12,529 bases of DNA, taken from NCBI GenBank assembly GCA_959596515.1, contig CAUFXR010000079.1:1-12529 (forward strand), given 5' to 3'. Positions 1 through 6,724 of the stretch are shown in pieces (the first letter of the stretch is position 1; the number at the start of each line of letters is the position of its first letter). The notes under the pieces are model-generated. The model did not search any database. It was not told the origin of the DNA and worked only from the letters and a program-made list of their open reading frames with translations. The position numbers and the translations under genes are program-made. The DNA comes from an uncultured Oscillospiraceae bacterium (lineage in GTDB: Bacteria > Bacillota > Clostridia > Oscillospirales > Acutalibacteraceae).

Positions 1-1262
1 ACGGGACGCACCGGCACCTTTAAGGCCGCCTCTACATCCTGAAGGCTCACGTCATCTAAAAATAAATCACCCTCCCGCCGAAGCATACAGGCGGGAATCA
101 GCAGCTCCTCTCCCAAATCCACAGAGGAAAGCTGATCGATCAAATCCCGTCCTGTCACCAGGCCGGAAACAGTAATAGTCTCTCCGAAAAAATGGTTGAC
201 AATAGGCACCACCTGGCCGGAAATCTGTGGGAATTTTTTCACCGTATCGTTAAAACATCCGCGAATATATTCCCTCGGCGCCATTCCTGTGGCAATGGTG
301 ATCTTTCGTTTCTTCGCTACGGCTGTCCGGGGCTCCTTTAGAGCGCTGTAGAACTCATCCATCAGCAAAGGCAACAATCCTACCCCATTTTCCAGCATGG
401 AAAAGTCCTCATAAAAGTCGGCGGAAGGCAGCGGCCTTTCCGCTTTTAAATAAAACTCATCTCCCGGGTAAACCAGCCGGGTACCGTGCTTTTGAAGACA
501 TTTCTCCCCAAAGCTTTCGATCAAATCGATGGTTTCCCCCGCCGATTCCCGGGTAAAAGGACGCATGGCAGGCAGCTTCTCCCGATATCTGGTGATTCCC
601 ACCGGCACGATCGCCACCGCCTGGATCTGCGGGCACATGCTCTCCAGATCGTTTAAGGTGCGTTTCAGCTCTTCGCCATCGTTGTAGCCAGGGCACAATA
701 CGATCTGACAGTTGATTTTGATTCCCGCCTGGGCAAACCGCCGGATGATCGAAAGCGCCTCGCCAGCGCGGGGATTTTTCATCATTTTTACCCGAAGTTC
801 CGGATTGGTGGTGTGAACCGAAATATTCATGGGGCTGATGTGCATTTTGATTATACGGCTAATTTCGTGTTCCGTCAAATTGGTCAGGGTCACGTAATTG
901 CCAAACAGAAAAGAAAGCCGTGAATCATCATCCTTAAAATACAGGCTTTTCCGCAGTCCCTTGGGAAGCTGGTCGATAAAACAGAATACGCATTTATTTT
1001 TACAACTATGCTGCTGATCCATCAAATAGGTTTCAAATTCCAGGCCAATTTCTTCATACTCCGGCTTTTTGAAAGAAACCACGCGGCGTTCCCCCTGGGC
1101 ATTCTCTAACTCAAGGGTCAGGGCTGTATTCAATTGGTAAAAGCGGTAATCCAGCACATCCATAATCTGATTGCCGTTTAACGAAAGCAGTTTTTCTCCG
1201 GCCTTTATTCCATGCTTGTAGGCCGGGCTATACTTTCTTATCCCGCTGATCGTAACCGCCAA
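1..1262 (-). CDS. DUF512 PDZ/radical SAM protein (3' end cut by window edge)
   Basis: About 420 residues are visible and the C-terminus lies beyond the left edge; the family is usually near 440-460 aa. Residues 1-62 form a PDZ-like domain (SPAYKHGIKAGEKLLSLNG). Then comes a radical SAM cluster motif, CKNKCVFCF, with C87, C91 and C94 in CX3CX2C spacing. The middle has HISPMNISVHTTNPELR and a CPGYNDG segment, and the end carries the DUF512-type region (TIATGMAPREY, later LFLDDVSLQDVEAAL). This matches the TIGR03279-type 'FeS oxidoreductase' found in Clostridia and cyanobacteria, whose reaction is not known to me. The start is taken as TTG at 1262: the ATG at about 1272 is in another frame and stops after ten codons, and no other ATG or GTG is in frame after the upstream stop. 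A GGAGG lies about 14 nt upstream, so the start is less certain than the family. The rpmF terminator lies just upstream, so the gene needs read-through or its own weak promoter. Confidence 0.85.
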   Translation of the reverse strand, partial: MAVTISGIRKYSPAYKHGIKAGEKLLSLNGNQIMDVLDYRFYQLNTALTLELENAQGERRVVSFKKPEYEEIGLEFETYLMDQQHSCKNKCVFCFIDQLPKGLRKSLYFKDDDSRLSFLFGNYVTLTNLTEHEISRIIKMHISPMNISVHTTNPELRVKMMKNPRAGEALSIIRRFAQAGIKINCQIVLCPGYNDGEELKRTLNDLESMCPQIQAVAIVPVGITRYREKLPAMRPFTRESAGETIDLIESFGEKCLQKHGTRLVYPGDEFYLKAERPLPSADFYEDFSMLENGVGLLPLLMDEFYSALKEPRTAVAKKRKITIATGMAPREYIRGCFNDTVKKFPQISGQVVPIVNHFFGETITVSGLVTGRDLIDQLSSVDLGEELLIPACMLRREGDLFLDDVSLQDVEAALKVPVRP

Positions 1263-1340
1263 GAGATCATCCCTTTCCTCCCGCGTTTTTAGAAAGAACA
1301 GAAACCCGCGGCGTTATTACGGGTCCATCTTTTTTTAGAT

Positions 1341-1370
1341 AAAAAAATAGAGAAGGATTTCTCCCCCTCT
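1341..1370 (-). terminator. Terminator after rpmF
   Basis: Read on the minus strand, 1370-1362 (AGAGGGGGA) pairs with 1357-1349 (TCCTTCTCT), including two G-U pairs, around a GAAA tetraloop. The run TATTTTTTT follows at once. It lies 26 bp after the rpmF stop. T residues on the other side (GTTTTTT on the plus strand) could also make it work from the left. Confidence 0.8.
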
Positions 1371-1395
1371 GTTTTTTAACAAATCAAAAAGCAGC

Positions 1396-1578
1396 TTAGG
1401 CTTCCTTTTTGATTACTTCCCTGCCCTTGTAGTAACCGCAGCTACCGCAAACTCTATGGGGAGTTTTAAACTCGCCGCACTGAGGACATTTCATCAAAGC
1501 AGGAGCATCCAGTTTCCAAACGTTGGAACGTCTGGTGTTTTTTCTCGCGTGAGAGCTTTTTCTCTTGGGTACCGCCAT
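1396..1578 (-). CDS. rpmF: 50S ribosomal protein L32
   Basis: This 60-aa protein of the large ribosomal subunit starts MAVPKRKSSHARKNTRRS, the hallmark N-terminus of L32, and ends KGREVIKKEA. Four cysteines (C31, C34, C44, C47, in CPQCG and CGSCG) form the zinc ribbon of the Zn-binding form of L32. The start is set at ATG 1578, with AAGGAGG eight bases upstream. An in-frame GTG three codons earlier overlaps that ribosome binding site and is unlikely to be used. The gene follows the DUF177 gene by 45 bp and is co-transcribed with it, an arrangement common across bacteria. A hairpin terminator closes the unit. Confidence 0.98.
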   Translation of the reverse strand: MAVPKRKSSHARKNTRRSNVWKLDAPALMKCPQCGEFKTPHRVCGSCGYYKGREVIKKEA

Positions 1579-1623
1579 GGTCAGCACCTCCTTACAGAAT
1601 CTAAAGGTCGGAAGGAATCTTCC

Positions 1624-2118
1624 TCAGTCTATCAGTTTCTTTAGGATCTCCAAACGGGGATCCACCTGACGCGCGGAACAGTCGCATTTCCCCTCATTCA
1701 GGTTTTTTCCGCACTGGGGGCACAGGCCCTTACAATCCGGTTTGCACAGGAATTTCGTGGGTAACTCCAGCAAAATATCCTCCCACAGCAGATCGTCCAG
1801 CTCAATGCTCTCGTTTTCCACCAGAAGAAACGTGTCGTTTTCCTCGTCATTCAGGGCGTTCACCAGAACATGCTGAAACGAAAACCGGTATGCCTTCTGT
1901 GTTTCCACCGCGCAGCGGTCACAGGGGCAGCGGAAATCAAACGCAACGTCCGCCTTTAAATGGATCGCTCCCGCCCGGTTTTCCGCCTGCGCCGTTACCG
2001 AAACCGGCGTGACAAACGGGCGCACGCCTGACAGGACGACCTGGGACCAATCCATTTCGTAATGAAGATCTTTTTTACCGCCATCCTCCAAAAACAAGTT
2101 TTTCAATTCAAGCAGCAT
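1624..2118 (-). CDS. DUF177 (YceD-like) protein
   Basis: The 164-aa product fits the DUF177/YceD family in length and in its C-terminal signature: CKPDCKGLCPQCGKNLNEG, then CDC and DPRLEILKKL (residues 125-162). Cysteines 125, 129, 133, 136, 145 and 147 suggest metal binding, and another cluster (C64, C66, C69) sits in FRCPCDRC. YceD-type genes are nearly always immediately upstream of rpmF, as here. In E. coli and plants the family has been linked to 23S rRNA accumulation and ribosome assembly; its exact role in Firmicutes is inferred. The start ATG at 2118 has GGGAGG eight bases upstream, and a consensus sigma-A promoter precedes it. Confidence 0.93.
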   Translation of the reverse strand: MLLELKNLFLEDGGKKDLHYEMDWSQVVLSGVRPFVTPVSVTAQAENRAGAIHLKADVAFDFRCPCDRCAVETQKAYRFSFQHVLVNALNDEENDTFLLVENESIELDDLLWEDILLELPTKFLCKPDCKGLCPQCGKNLNEGKCDCSARQVDPRLEILKKLID

Positions 2119-2147
2119 AAAATAATCCTCCCTATTACACCTTAAGT

Positions 2148-2176
2148 ATTATAAAGGTTCTTGTGCCCTTTGTCAA
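2148..2176 (-). promoter_or_regulatory. Consensus sigma-A promoter of DUF177-rpmF
   Basis: On the minus strand TTGACA (2176-2171) is followed after exactly 17 bp by TATAAT (2153-2148), a perfect match to both vegetative hexamers. Predicted transcription starts near 2141, giving a leader of about 22 nt that holds the GGGAGG ribosome binding site. Confidence 0.92.
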
Positions 2177-2208
2177 CTAAAATCTTAGGAATTCCTCTCG
2201 CTTTCCAT

Positions 2209-2236
2209 TTGCAGGAAACCGAAAACATGCTATAAT
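2209..2236 (+). promoter_or_regulatory. Probable sigma-A promoter reading toward the murT-like gene
   Basis: A perfect TATAAT (2231-2236) has a weak -35 upstream: TTGCAG at 2209-2214 with a 16-bp spacer, or TTTGCA at 2208 with 17 bp. It is divergent from the rpmF promoter and lies about 200 nt upstream of the first plus-strand gene. Transcription would start near 2243, at the head of the hairpin-rich leader. Confidence 0.65.
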
Positions 2237-2242
2237 AACCCT

Positions 2243-2381
2243 AGCGCGAAAACTCCTTTTATTTTCGCCTGCATCACTAGCGAAAATCCACAAACATCTC
2301 GATTGGTTTGGGGCCCGCCGGTTCACACTGACGCTTTTATCCTAAAAGATCGTCGTCGCCTTTTAAGGTGTTTTTGTTTTT
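2243..2381 (+). ncRNA. Structured leader or small RNA upstream of the murT-like gene
   Basis: About 140 nt without an ORF. GCGAAAA occurs at 2246-2252 and again at 2280-2286, and the complementary TTTTCGC lies between them at 2262-2268. The middle segment can therefore pair with either copy (7 bp or, with one extra A-U, 8 bp) but not both. A second hairpin is GACG + CTTTTA (2330-2339), a TCC loop, TAAAAG (2343-2348), a two-base bulge and CGTC (2351-2354). A short terminator-like stem with a T-run follows at 2357-2381. This suggests either a cis-acting attenuator for murT-gatD or a separate small RNA. I do not recognise it as a known riboswitch, T-box or 6S RNA. Confidence 0.45.
2357..2381 (+). 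terminator. Terminator-like hairpin in the murT leader
   Basis: CGCCT (2357-2361) pairs with AGGTG (2366-2370), including one G-U pair, around TTTA. It is followed by TTTTTGTTTTT. The stem is short but the T-run is long. It lies 64 bp before the murT-like start codon, where an attenuator would sit. Confidence 0.5.
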
Positions 2382-2444
2382 AAGCTTTGTTTTTATCTAT
2401 TTCTCGTTTAGTAGTATAACCAGTAAAGTGAGGTCACCTAAAGA

Positions 2445-3773
2445 ATGAAAAAATTTTTTGTGATTCTAGTCTGCAAAATAATCCGGCTGATCGGCAAGCT
2501 GACCGGACGGGGCAGTTCCCTGCCGGGACAGATCGCCTTGAAGCTGGATCCGGATATCCTCAGTAAAATTAAAATGCCTCCCTATATTGTCGCCGTCACC
2601 GGAAGCAACGGCAAAACCTCCACCGTGGAGCTTATCGCCCAAATTTTGAAAGACGCCGGAAAAAGCTTTGCCTATAATAAGGAAGGTTCTAACCAGATCG
2701 AGGGCGTTACCACTCTGATTTTAGAGCACTGCACCTTTTCCGGGAAGGTTAAGCCGGAGATCATTTTAATTGAAAGCGACGAGCGGTTCGCTAAATACAC
2801 CTTCCAGTATTTCACCCCGACACATTACGTGATCACCAACCTTTACCGGGATCAGTTGACCCGAAACGGCCATCCGGAATGGGTAGCTCGCGCCATTGAA
2901 GAAAGCATCCGCCCTGAAACCCAGCTGGTTCTCAACGCCGACGATCCGCTGGTCACCAAATTTGGATTGGGACGGGAAAATACTGTTTACTTTGGCGCGG
3001 ACAGGCTTCCCCAGTCTACAGACCGTTGTACCTCCCTTTACAATGACGGAAAATATTGTCCTAACTGCAAGAAGCCCCTGGAGTATTCGTTTTATCATTA
3101 TAACCATATCGGAAAATTTCATTGTCCTAACTGCGGCCTTCACAGTTGTCCCACCTCTTATACGGTCACCAGCGCTGACCTGGACGAAAGCTCTGTAGTG
3201 ATCAATGAGAAATACAAGCTTCGGCTCGCGTTTTCCAGTTTTTACATGATGTACAACACCCTGGCCGCTTTCGCCGCCGCCTCTTTATTAGGCGTGGCGC
3301 CGGAGTCTATTGTGCGGAGTATCAGCGATTACACTCTGCAAAACGGAAGAATCGTCCGCTTTTCCGTTGGTGGACATCCAGGTGTTTTGCTGGCGTCGAA
3401 ACACGAAAATTCCGTTTCCTACGATCAGAGCCTGCGGGCGGCGGTTGCCGGCGGCCAGCCGAAAACCGTGATCATCATTGTCGATGCTGTTAGCAGAAAA
3501 TATTTCACCTCGGACGTTTCCTGGCTTTGGGATATCGATTTTGAGCTTCTAGACAGCGAAAATGTTCAGAAGATCGTATTAGCCGGTCTCTACTGCAACG
3601 ACCTGGCGACCCGGTTTGACTATACCGGGATTCCCCAGGAGAAACTTACCGTCATCAGCGACATCGGAGAGGCTGTCTCCTGGCTGGAAAAAAACGCTGT
3701 TGGCGAAATTCTGGCAGTCACCTGCTTTTCCGATAAAGGAAAATTTCTTTCCCGCGTTCAGTTACAGCCGTAA
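2445..3773 (+). CDS. MurT-like Mur ligase (divergent lipid II isoglutaminyl synthase subunit)
   Basis: This 442-aa protein has the MurT plan. A basic hydrophobic N-terminus (residues 1-30) with SLPGQIALKLDP is followed by the Mur ligase P-loop TGSNGKTST (52-60). Next come GSNQIEGVTT (81-90) and NLYRDQL (132-138), then a four-Cys zinc ribbon (C205, C208, C227, C230) inserted in the central domain. MMYNTLAAFAAA leads to a C-terminal DUF1727-type domain. Canonical MurT, with GatD, amidates the D-Glu of the lipid II stem peptide at the membrane. ATP and Zn sites look intact, but the C-terminal domain has lost usual motifs: KNPxGxNQ reads KHENSVSYDQ (319-328), and the NDNxADG stretch before DVSWLWDIDFE reads VDAVSRKYFTS (346-356). 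GAGGT serves as ribosome binding site. The gatD-like gene follows after 14 bp. Family placement is firm; the standard function is doubtful. Confidence 0.85.
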   Translation: MKKFFVILVCKIIRLIGKLTGRGSSLPGQIALKLDPDILSKIKMPPYIVAVTGSNGKTSTVELIAQILKDAGKSFAYNKEGSNQIEGVTTLILEHCTFSGKVKPEIILIESDERFAKYTFQYFTPTHYVITNLYRDQLTRNGHPEWVARAIEESIRPETQLVLNADDPLVTKFGLGRENTVYFGADRLPQSTDRCTSLYNDGKYCPNCKKPLEYSFYHYNHIGKFHCPNCGLHSCPTSYTVTSADLDESSVVINEKYKLRLAFSSFYMMYNTLAAFAAASLLGVAPESIVRSISDYTLQNGRIVRFSVGGHPGVLLASKHENSVSYDQSLRAAVAGGQPKTVIIIVDAVSRKYFTSDVSWLWDIDFELLDSENVQKIVLAGLYCNDLATRFDYTGIPQEKLTVISDIGEAVSWLEKNAVGEILAVTCFSDKGKFLSRVQLQP

Positions 3774-3787
3774 AAGGAGGCCAAATC

Positions 3788-4513
3788 ATGAAATTACTTC
3801 ATCTATATTATGATCTGATGAATTTATACGGAGAATACGCCAATATGTCGGTCCTAATCCGCCGGCTGGAGAGTCAGGGTCTTGAGATCACCGTGGACCG
3901 CAAAACGCTCGGGGAATCTTTTGATTGTTCTCAGTACGATTTTATTTATCTCGGCGCGGGCATGGAAACCAACCAAAAGGTAGTACTAAAGGATCTTCTT
4001 TCCCACCGTGAGGAACTTGCAGCCGCCATAAAGCAAGGTTCTGTGCTTTTGTTCACCGGAAATGCTTTTGAGCTGCTGGGCGCTTCCATTACCGATTCTG
4101 ACGGCAAGGAGTATGCAGCTCTTGGTTTTGCGGGATTTACTGTTCGGGAAACCGATGCCCGGATCACCGGCGACGTGATCTGCCAGTGTTCACAAATCAA
4201 GGAACCGGTAGTGGGATTCATCAACAAATGCACCCAAATCGAAGGGATCGACACTCCGCTGTTTACCGTTTCCATGGGACCCGGCAACCAATCGGATGAT
4301 CCTCGGGAAGGCTTTTGCTCTGGAAGTGTCTTCGGTACCCATTTGACCGGTCCTATTCTGGTCAAAAATCCTAGCTTTCTCGATTATATCGCCACTTTGC
4401 TCGGGAAAAGGCAGCAAGCTCAGTTTGAGCTGTCCCCCCTGGAGAATTCTCACACCCTTCGGGCCTACGAAATCACTCTTAAGGAATTGACAAGACGCCG
4501 CGACGGAGTTTGA
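3788..4513 (+). CDS. GatD-like type 1 glutamine amidotransferase-fold protein lacking catalytic Cys/His
   Basis: The 241-aa protein aligns by eye with GatD from end to end: MKLLHLYYDLMNLYGEYANM at the start, YDFIYLGAGME (50-60), and a C-terminal GTHLTGPILVKNP (183-195). GatD is the glutaminase partner that supplies ammonia to MurT. Its nucleophile normally lies in an AICGGYQLLG motif, but this protein reads LLFTGNAFELLG (87-98), with Gly91 at the Cys position. The catalytic His of the family motif GTYLHGP is Thr187 here, with a His at the Tyr position. No other Cys is in a nucleophile-elbow context. The ribosome binding site AAAGGAGG is excellent and the gene is coupled to the murT-like gene, so it looks expressed, not decayed. 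It may be a regulatory or structural subunit, or act on another substrate. A bidirectional terminator follows. Confidence 0.82.
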   Translation: MKLLHLYYDLMNLYGEYANMSVLIRRLESQGLEITVDRKTLGESFDCSQYDFIYLGAGMETNQKVVLKDLLSHREELAAAIKQGSVLLFTGNAFELLGASITDSDGKEYAALGFAGFTVRETDARITGDVICQCSQIKEPVVGFINKCTQIEGIDTPLFTVSMGPGNQSDDPREGFCSGSVFGTHLTGPILVKNPSFLDYIATLLGKRQQAQFELSPLENSHTLRAYEITLKELTRRRDGV

Positions 4514-4625
4514 GGGCCTTAACCGGCAATGGTATGTACCGTTTTCCCTCCAAATACTTTTCTGTGCCCTCCCGGCTGCGCTAAGAAGGTTTCATCGGGG
4601 GATACTTGTTTTCTTAATTCAATGT

Positions 4626-4658
4626 AAAAAACGCCAGGTAGATCACCTGGCGTTTTTT
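4626..4658. terminator. Bidirectional terminator between converging units
   Basis: AAAAAACGCCAGGT (4626-4639) is a perfect inverted repeat of ACCTGGCGTTTTTT (4645-4658) around AGATC. The GC-rich core is 9 bp, and T-runs follow on both strands. It can end murT-gatD from the left and pgi plus the P-loop gene from the right. Confidence 0.93.
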
Positions 4659-4675
4659 ATCAGCAGTCTTTAAAC

Positions 4676-5092
4676 TTAGATCTTAACAGAGTCCGCGTCG
4701 ATCCGGGCCGGAAGCTCACTTGCATCGGCGGAAATCAGCATCACGATCTTCACTTCCGAATGAGACGCAAGCTCATTGGCTTTCGCGACAAAGTCAGCCA
4801 GGGCCTCAAAATCTCTTCCGGTAATTTTCAGAGTGGAATCCACAAAAATATCAGTTACATCATAGTTTCCAGCGCAAATACCGCTCAGGAAGCCATAAAA
4901 CGCGTCGAAACCGCTGACGTTATACTGCTCGATGTCGATCAATCTGGCTTTGTGGGACACATCATAGGTGAGCTTCGCACCTTTTTCAATGACCACCACA
5001 TTGCCGTTGGACTTTTCCACTGCCTCATTGGACAGCTGGATCAGTCTTTTTGTTTTTCCGGATCCTTTATTCCCAATAATCAGAGTTATCAT
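4676..5092 (-). CDS. Small P-loop NTPase of unknown function
   Basis: This 138-aa protein begins almost directly with a Walker A motif, GNKGSGKT (residues 7-14), on a typical beta strand (MITLII). A hydrophobic strand ending in Asp, DIFVD (81-85), is a likely Walker B, and a later strand, VKIVMLIS, fits a compact P-loop core. No DNA-binding, membrane or other domain is visible, and it is far shorter than most ATPases. Such stand-alone proteins are sometimes annotated loosely as ATP-binding or PilT-like; I do not assign a function. The start ATG at 5092 has GGAGGAG seven bases upstream. It follows pgi by 47 bp with no promoter seen, so it is probably the second gene of a pgi operon. Confidence 0.85.
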   Translation of the reverse strand: MITLIIGNKGSGKTKRLIQLSNEAVEKSNGNVVVIEKGAKLTYDVSHKARLIDIEQYNVSGFDAFYGFLSGICAGNYDVTDIFVDSTLKITGRDFEALADFVAKANELASHSEVKIVMLISADASELPARIDADSVKI

Positions 5093-5117
5093 AGGATACT
5101 CCTCCTGTATATTTATT

Positions 5118-5130
5118 CCGCCATCGGCGG
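5118..5130 (-). other. Small intercistronic stem in the pgi operon
   Basis: CCGCC and GGCGG form a five-pair stem with a three-base loop in the 47-bp gap between pgi and the downstream P-loop gene. No T-run follows on the minus strand, so it is not a terminator for pgi. It could affect mRNA stability between the two cistrons. Confidence 0.4.
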
Positions 5131-5139
5131 TTTTTCATG

Positions 5140-6480
5140 CTATTTTGCAAGTCTCGCTTCCAAAGCGGCTTTTTCGCTCTCATAGCCGGGCTTGCCCAGC
5201 AAAGCGAACATATTCTTTTTGTAACTTTCCACTCCAGGCTGATCGAAGGGATTGACACCCATCAAATAGCCGGAAATGGCGCAGGCTTTCTCAAAGAAGT
5301 AGATCAGATAGCCCAGCTCAAATTCAGTAGCTTCCGCCATATGAAGCACCATATTGGGAGCGCCGCCGTCGGTATGGGCTAGCACGGTGCCTTCAAAAGC
5401 CTTTTCATTGATATAGGCCATGGATCTGCCCGCCAGGAAATTCAGTCCATCCACGTTATCCTTATCCTCATTCAGGACGATTTCCCGCTTGGCTTTATCG
5501 ATCAGCACCACTGTCTCAAACAGCAGACGCTTGCCATCCTGGATAAACTGCCCCATAGAATGGAGATCCGTAGAAAACACCACCGACGCGGGGAACAGTC
5601 CCTTCTGATCTTTACCTTCACTTTCGCCGTAGAGCTGCTTCCACCATTCGTTCATCATAGTGAAGCAGGGCTCATAGCTAACCAGAACCTCTACCTCTTT
5701 GCCTTTGCGATACAGAATATTCCGCAGGGCAGCGTATTTATAGCAGTCGTTTTTATTGAGGTCAGGCTCCATAAAGTCGTTCTGAGCCTTTCTCGCGCCG
5801 GACATCAATGCGTTGATATCGCAACCGGCCACCGCGATCGGCAGCAGGCCAACGGCTGTCAGCACTGAGAACCGTCCGCCGACATCGTCTGGAACTACGA
5901 AAGTTTCGTAGCCTTCCTCATCGGCCAATTTTTTCAGAGTGCCCTTCGCCTTGTCAGTGGTGCAGTAAATTCTTTCTCTGGCACCCTGCTTGCCGTATTT
6001 TTTCTCCAGCAGCTCACGGAACACCCGAAACGCAATAGCCGGCTCCGTGGTGGTACCGGATTTGGAAATCATATTGATGGAAACATCTTTTCCCTCGCAC
6101 AGGTCGATCAATTCCGCCAAAGCGGTAGAACTAATACTATTGCCCGCGAAGTAGATATCCGGAGTATCTTTCTTCAAAGCGTTGTAGTTGGGGGATTTTA
6201 AAAACTCAATGGCCGCCCGGGCTCCCAGATAAGAACCGCCGATTCCAATCACGATAAAAATATCCGTATCGGATTGGATCTTCTTCGCCGCCTTTTGGAT
6301 CCGTGAAAATTCTTCCTTATCATAATCAGTAGGAAGCTTGATCCAGCCTAAAAAGTCATTGCCTAAGCCTGTTCCGGCATGAAGAACCTCATGGGCCAGC
6401 TTGACTTGAGGGGCCATTGCTTCACATTCCTGTGGCTTGACAAAGCCCTCCAGGTACTGTGCGCTGAGTTTTGTAGCCAT
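5140..6480 (-). CDS. pgi: Glucose-6-phosphate isomerase
   Basis: The cytoplasmic enzyme interconverts glucose 6-phosphate and fructose 6-phosphate at the top of glycolysis. At 446 aa it has the length of the short Gram-positive Pgi form. Visible signatures, numbered from the chosen start, are GIGGSYLGARAAIE (about 79-92), the sugar-phosphate loop SKSGTTTE (139-146), DDVGGRFSVLTA (198-209) and GESEGKDQKG (about 285-294) with the base Glu. The HSMGQ histidine (about 307) and the C-terminal QPGVESYKKNMFALLG with the catalytic Lys are also present. The start is ATG 6480, with GGAGG seven bases upstream; the longer reading frame from a GTG seven codons earlier runs through that ribosome binding site. 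It heads a two-gene unit with the P-loop gene. pfkA, the next glycolytic step, lies 5.6 kb away as a separate unit. Confidence 0.98.
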   Translation of the reverse strand: MATKLSAQYLEGFVKPQECEAMAPQVKLAHEVLHAGTGLGNDFLGWIKLPTDYDKEEFSRIQKAAKKIQSDTDIFIVIGIGGSYLGARAAIEFLKSPNYNALKKDTPDIYFAGNSISSTALAELIDLCEGKDVSINMISKSGTTTEPAIAFRVFRELLEKKYGKQGARERIYCTTDKAKGTLKKLADEEGYETFVVPDDVGGRFSVLTAVGLLPIAVAGCDINALMSGARKAQNDFMEPDLNKNDCYKYAALRNILYRKGKEVEVLVSYEPCFTMMNEWWKQLYGESEGKDQKGLFPASVVFSTDLHSMGQFIQDGKRLLFETVVLIDKAKREIVLNEDKDNVDGLNFLAGRSMAYINEKAFEGTVLAHTDGGAPNMVLHMAEATEFELGYLIYFFEKACAISGYLMGVNPFDQPGVESYKKNMFALLGKPGYESEKAALEARLAK

Positions 6481-6500
6481 AATTGAACCTCCTCGATCCA

Positions 6501-6514
6501 CGGCGCTTTCGCCG
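6501..6514 (-). other. Hairpin in the pgi 5' leader
   Basis: On the minus strand CGGCG AAAG CGCCG forms a five-pair GC stem between the promoter and the GGAGG of pgi. It may stabilise the leader or tune ribosome access. There is no T-run, so it is not a terminator. Confidence 0.4.
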
Positions 6515-6531
6515 CCCTTTTGATACTTTTT

Positions 6532-6560
6532 ATTTTACAATATCCCGGCACAATTTGCAA
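6532..6560 (-). promoter_or_regulatory. Sigma-A promoter of pgi
   Basis: On the minus strand TTGCAA (6560-6555) and TAAAAT (6537-6532) are separated by exactly 17 bp. The -10 matches five of six consensus bases and the -35 four of six. It lies about 50 bp upstream of the pgi start, with no other good candidate nearby. Confidence 0.72.
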
Positions 6561-6724
6561 GGACAGCCAGGTCTATTTGTCTGGTTTTTGTGAAATTTAA
6601 CGATTTCGTCAAAAATTAGCTTCATATTTTTATGGTTTAAAAAAGTATTCGCTCTTGATTTGTTTTTGCCGTCTCATTCCTCTAGCCAGCGCAAGCGTAG
6701 GATTTTCTTCGCTTTTTTCACAGC

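Noticed and set aside
2243..2381. 6S RNA, SRP RNA or T-box as identity of the murT leader
   Set aside because: The conserved SRP loop and T-box sequences are absent, and no long closing helix with a central bubble typical of 6S RNA is apparent.
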